Assembly (NCBI GenBank): GCA_002505685.1
Contig: DAVT01000125.1
Span: forward strand, 1,329 to 8,384
DNA length: 7,056 nt
Source of the DNA: Euryarchaeota archaeon UBA501
GTDB taxonomy: Archaea; Thermoplasmatota; Poseidoniia; Poseidoniales; Thalassarchaeaceae
Reading direction: 5' to 3'
Shown piece after piece: positions 6,089-7,056 of this stretch. Made by a program: the position numbers and the translations under genes. The notes under the pieces were generated by a model. That model saw only the letters and a program-made list of their open reading frames with translations. It was not told the DNA's origin and searched no databases. Every line of letters begins with the position of its first letter. The stretch's first letter is position 1.

Positions 6089-6397
6089 ATGCGCTTCTTC
6101 AATGCCATTGGAATTGCTGAGACCTGCTCAACAACCAGTCTGTACTTCATTGCGATGCCACTCAAATACATTGGAGACAATGAAATTCTGGTCCAAGTGA
6201 TTGGCCCGATTCATGGTGTATTGTGGTCTCTTTACATCGGTTTGCTCGGACTCGGTTGGCTCCAGAAAGAGTGGAATATGCGCGCAGTCATCCTCGGTGG
6301 ATTCCTTTCACTCTTCCCAGGGGGTCCAATTTGGTTGGAACGAAGATTGGGTAATGAAGAGTATCTACCCAGTTCCGAATCAGTCCACTCTGAATGA
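6089..6397 (+). CDS. Small DUF3817-family membrane protein
   Basis: A 102-residue protein with three hydrophobic segments (about 6-24, 34-56 and 64-83). It shows the signature of the DUF3817 family (PF12823, which includes YdzA-like proteins): a Glu in the first helix (E11), MPLKYIGD at 23-30, IGPIHGVLWSLYIG at 38-51 and FPGGP at 76-80. Length matches the usual 90-110 residues. The biochemical role of the family is unknown; it is a presumed cytoplasmic-membrane protein. It begins 8 bases after the PAC2 stop, with GGTG at 6080-6083 as a weak ribosome-binding site, so it is very probably co-transcribed with PAC2. The soluble tail after residue 85 overlaps the convergent gene by 18 bases. Confidence 0.85.
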   Translation: MRFFNAIGIAETCSTTSLYFIAMPLKYIGDNEILVQVIGPIHGVLWSLYIGLLGLGWLQKEWNMRAVILGGFLSLFPGGPIWLERRLGNEEYLPSSESVHSE

Positions 6398-7056
6398 GCA
6401 AACCTTGGGCTGCTCGAAGATCTTGTGGCGATACTTGGCGATGAACCGATACACAACATTTCGAATCGGCAAGGGGACCAGCCAGAGAATTGGAAACCAC
6501 ATTTTGTAGTACCACTTCATGTACAAAATGGCTCGAATGCCCGCACCTGAACGAATGTATGGCTTACCATTTCGAATCAGGTAAACGGTATCGGCGTCCC
6601 GCATTTTTTCGGGAAGTGTAGCGATTACACGCTGCGCGTCTTCGGCCTGAATCGGTCGATAACCGAGTTCCTTGCCCTTGGCCAAGCGCTTGTCGATGAA
6701 GGTGGCCAATCGGTGACAGAGTCCACAGTCTCCATCCAAGAACAGGTAGTCTCGTTGATCACCTTGTTTGATTGTCTCCGCGACTTCAATCGGCCAAGTA
6801 CGCACATGTACGCCTTGCGATACATGGACCATATCTGGGTTCAGAACATCCGAAATTCCAAGATCATAGGCTTCGGTCAAAGAGTTCTCTTCAAGGGTAA
6901 CTTCAGCCTCTTGGAACAACCAAGGGTCATGTTGCGTGTGAGCGATTCGAAGCGTACCTTTGTGTACGGAGTACACCGAATATCGCTCAAATAGGAATTC
7001 TTCCAAAGAACCCGATTTGGCTTGCAGCATTCCACCCGTCCCACGCGCACTGCCCC
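6380..7056 (-). CDS. DUF2071 (YqjF-like) - DCC/DUF393 thiol-disulfide oxidoreductase-like fusion (5' end outside window)
   Basis: The frame is open through the right window edge: eight more codons with no stop precede the ATG at 7030, so that ATG is not the likely start. Counting from it, residues 8-84 match the C-terminal half of DUF2071/YqjF proteins: SLEEFLFERYSVY, HDPWLFQEAEV, then a GVHVRTWP-type strand. Residues 94-205 match the DCC family (DUF393, PF04134, COG3011): YLFLDGDCGLCH with C102xxC105, DADTVYLIRNGKPYIRSGAG at 145-164, and the terminal LPIRNVVYRFIAKYRHKIF. DCC proteins carry a thioredoxin-like CxxC and are predicted redox proteins; direct biochemistry is scarce. The DUF2071 N-terminal half lies outside. 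It is convergent with the DUF3817 gene and overlaps its last codons by 18 bases. A two-domain fusion is read directly; the function is not known. Confidence 0.87.
   Translation of the reverse strand, partial: GSARGTGGMLQAKSGSLEEFLFERYSVYSVHKGTLRIAHTQHDPWLFQEAEVTLEENSLTEAYDLGISDVLNPDMVHVSQGVHVRTWPIEVAETIKQGDQRDYLFLDGDCGLCHRLATFIDKRLAKGKELGYRPIQAEDAQRVIATLPEKMRDADTVYLIRNGKPYIRSGAGIRAILYMKWYYKMWFPILWLVPLPIRNVVYRFIAKYRHKIFEQPKVCSFRVD

Noticed and set aside
6968..7030. ATG at 7030 as the true start of the leftward DUF2071-DCC gene
   Set aside because: The frame stays open to the window edge, no ribosome-binding site is clear, and the DUF2071 domain is entered in its middle, so the real start lies outside.
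1..7056. tRNA or rRNA genes, CRISPR array, insertion sequence, attachment site or known defence system
   Set aside because: No spaced direct repeats, transposase or integrase motifs, terminal inverted repeats, or structured RNA signatures were found on either strand; about 97 percent of the window is coding.

Overview
The window most resembles a planktonic marine archaeon of the Marine Group II / Candidatus Poseidoniales type (Euryarchaeota sensu lato). This rests on gene content and style: a giant Sec-exported, single-anchor surface protein with an FG-GAP/calcium-loop propeller, fibronectin-III-like domains and a very acidic cytoplasmic tail; a PAC2-family (archaeal proteasome-assembly-chaperone-like) protein directly downstream; AT-rich box-A-like promoter candidates; and short gene spacing. 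No rRNA or other phylogenetic marker is present, so the assignment is an inference of moderate confidence.

Layout. Positions 1-825 are a leftward two-gene unit. A GTG-started winged-helix protein (825 to 310) is followed after 9 bases by a pentapeptide-repeat protein that starts at 300 and leaves the window at base 1. Positions 826-1024 are a 199-base divergent intergenic region with candidate TATA boxes for both directions and two short perfect inverted repeats. Positions 1025-5278 encode a 1417-residue type I membrane surface protein: signal peptide, seven-bladed propeller, two FN3-like domains, further beta-rich regions, a Cys-bounded CTD...DGSC motif, one membrane helix, and an acidic, Trp-rich tail. 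It is followed in the same direction, with gaps of 37 and 8 bases, by a PAC2 protein (5316-6080) and a small DUF3817-type membrane protein (6089-6397). These three probably form one transcription unit. A leftward gene enters from the right edge and ends at 6380, overlapping the DUF3817 gene tail-to-tail by 18 bases. Its visible part is the C-terminal half of a DUF2071 (YqjF-like) domain fused to a DCC-family (DUF393) thiol-disulfide-oxidoreductase-like domain.

How the genes may work together. The surface protein is built for extracellular binding or adhesion, with a cytoplasmic tail able to make protein contacts. The PAC2 and DUF3817 genes may simply share its transcript. Nothing here amounts to a recognisable defence, mobile or biosynthetic system, and there is no tRNA, rRNA, CRISPR array or insertion sequence. 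The points most worth following up are the propeller architecture with one calcium-less blade and paired cysteines, the WW-like C-terminal tail, the DUF2071-DCC fusion, and clusters of short perfect hairpins around the starts of the surface-protein and PAC2 genes.
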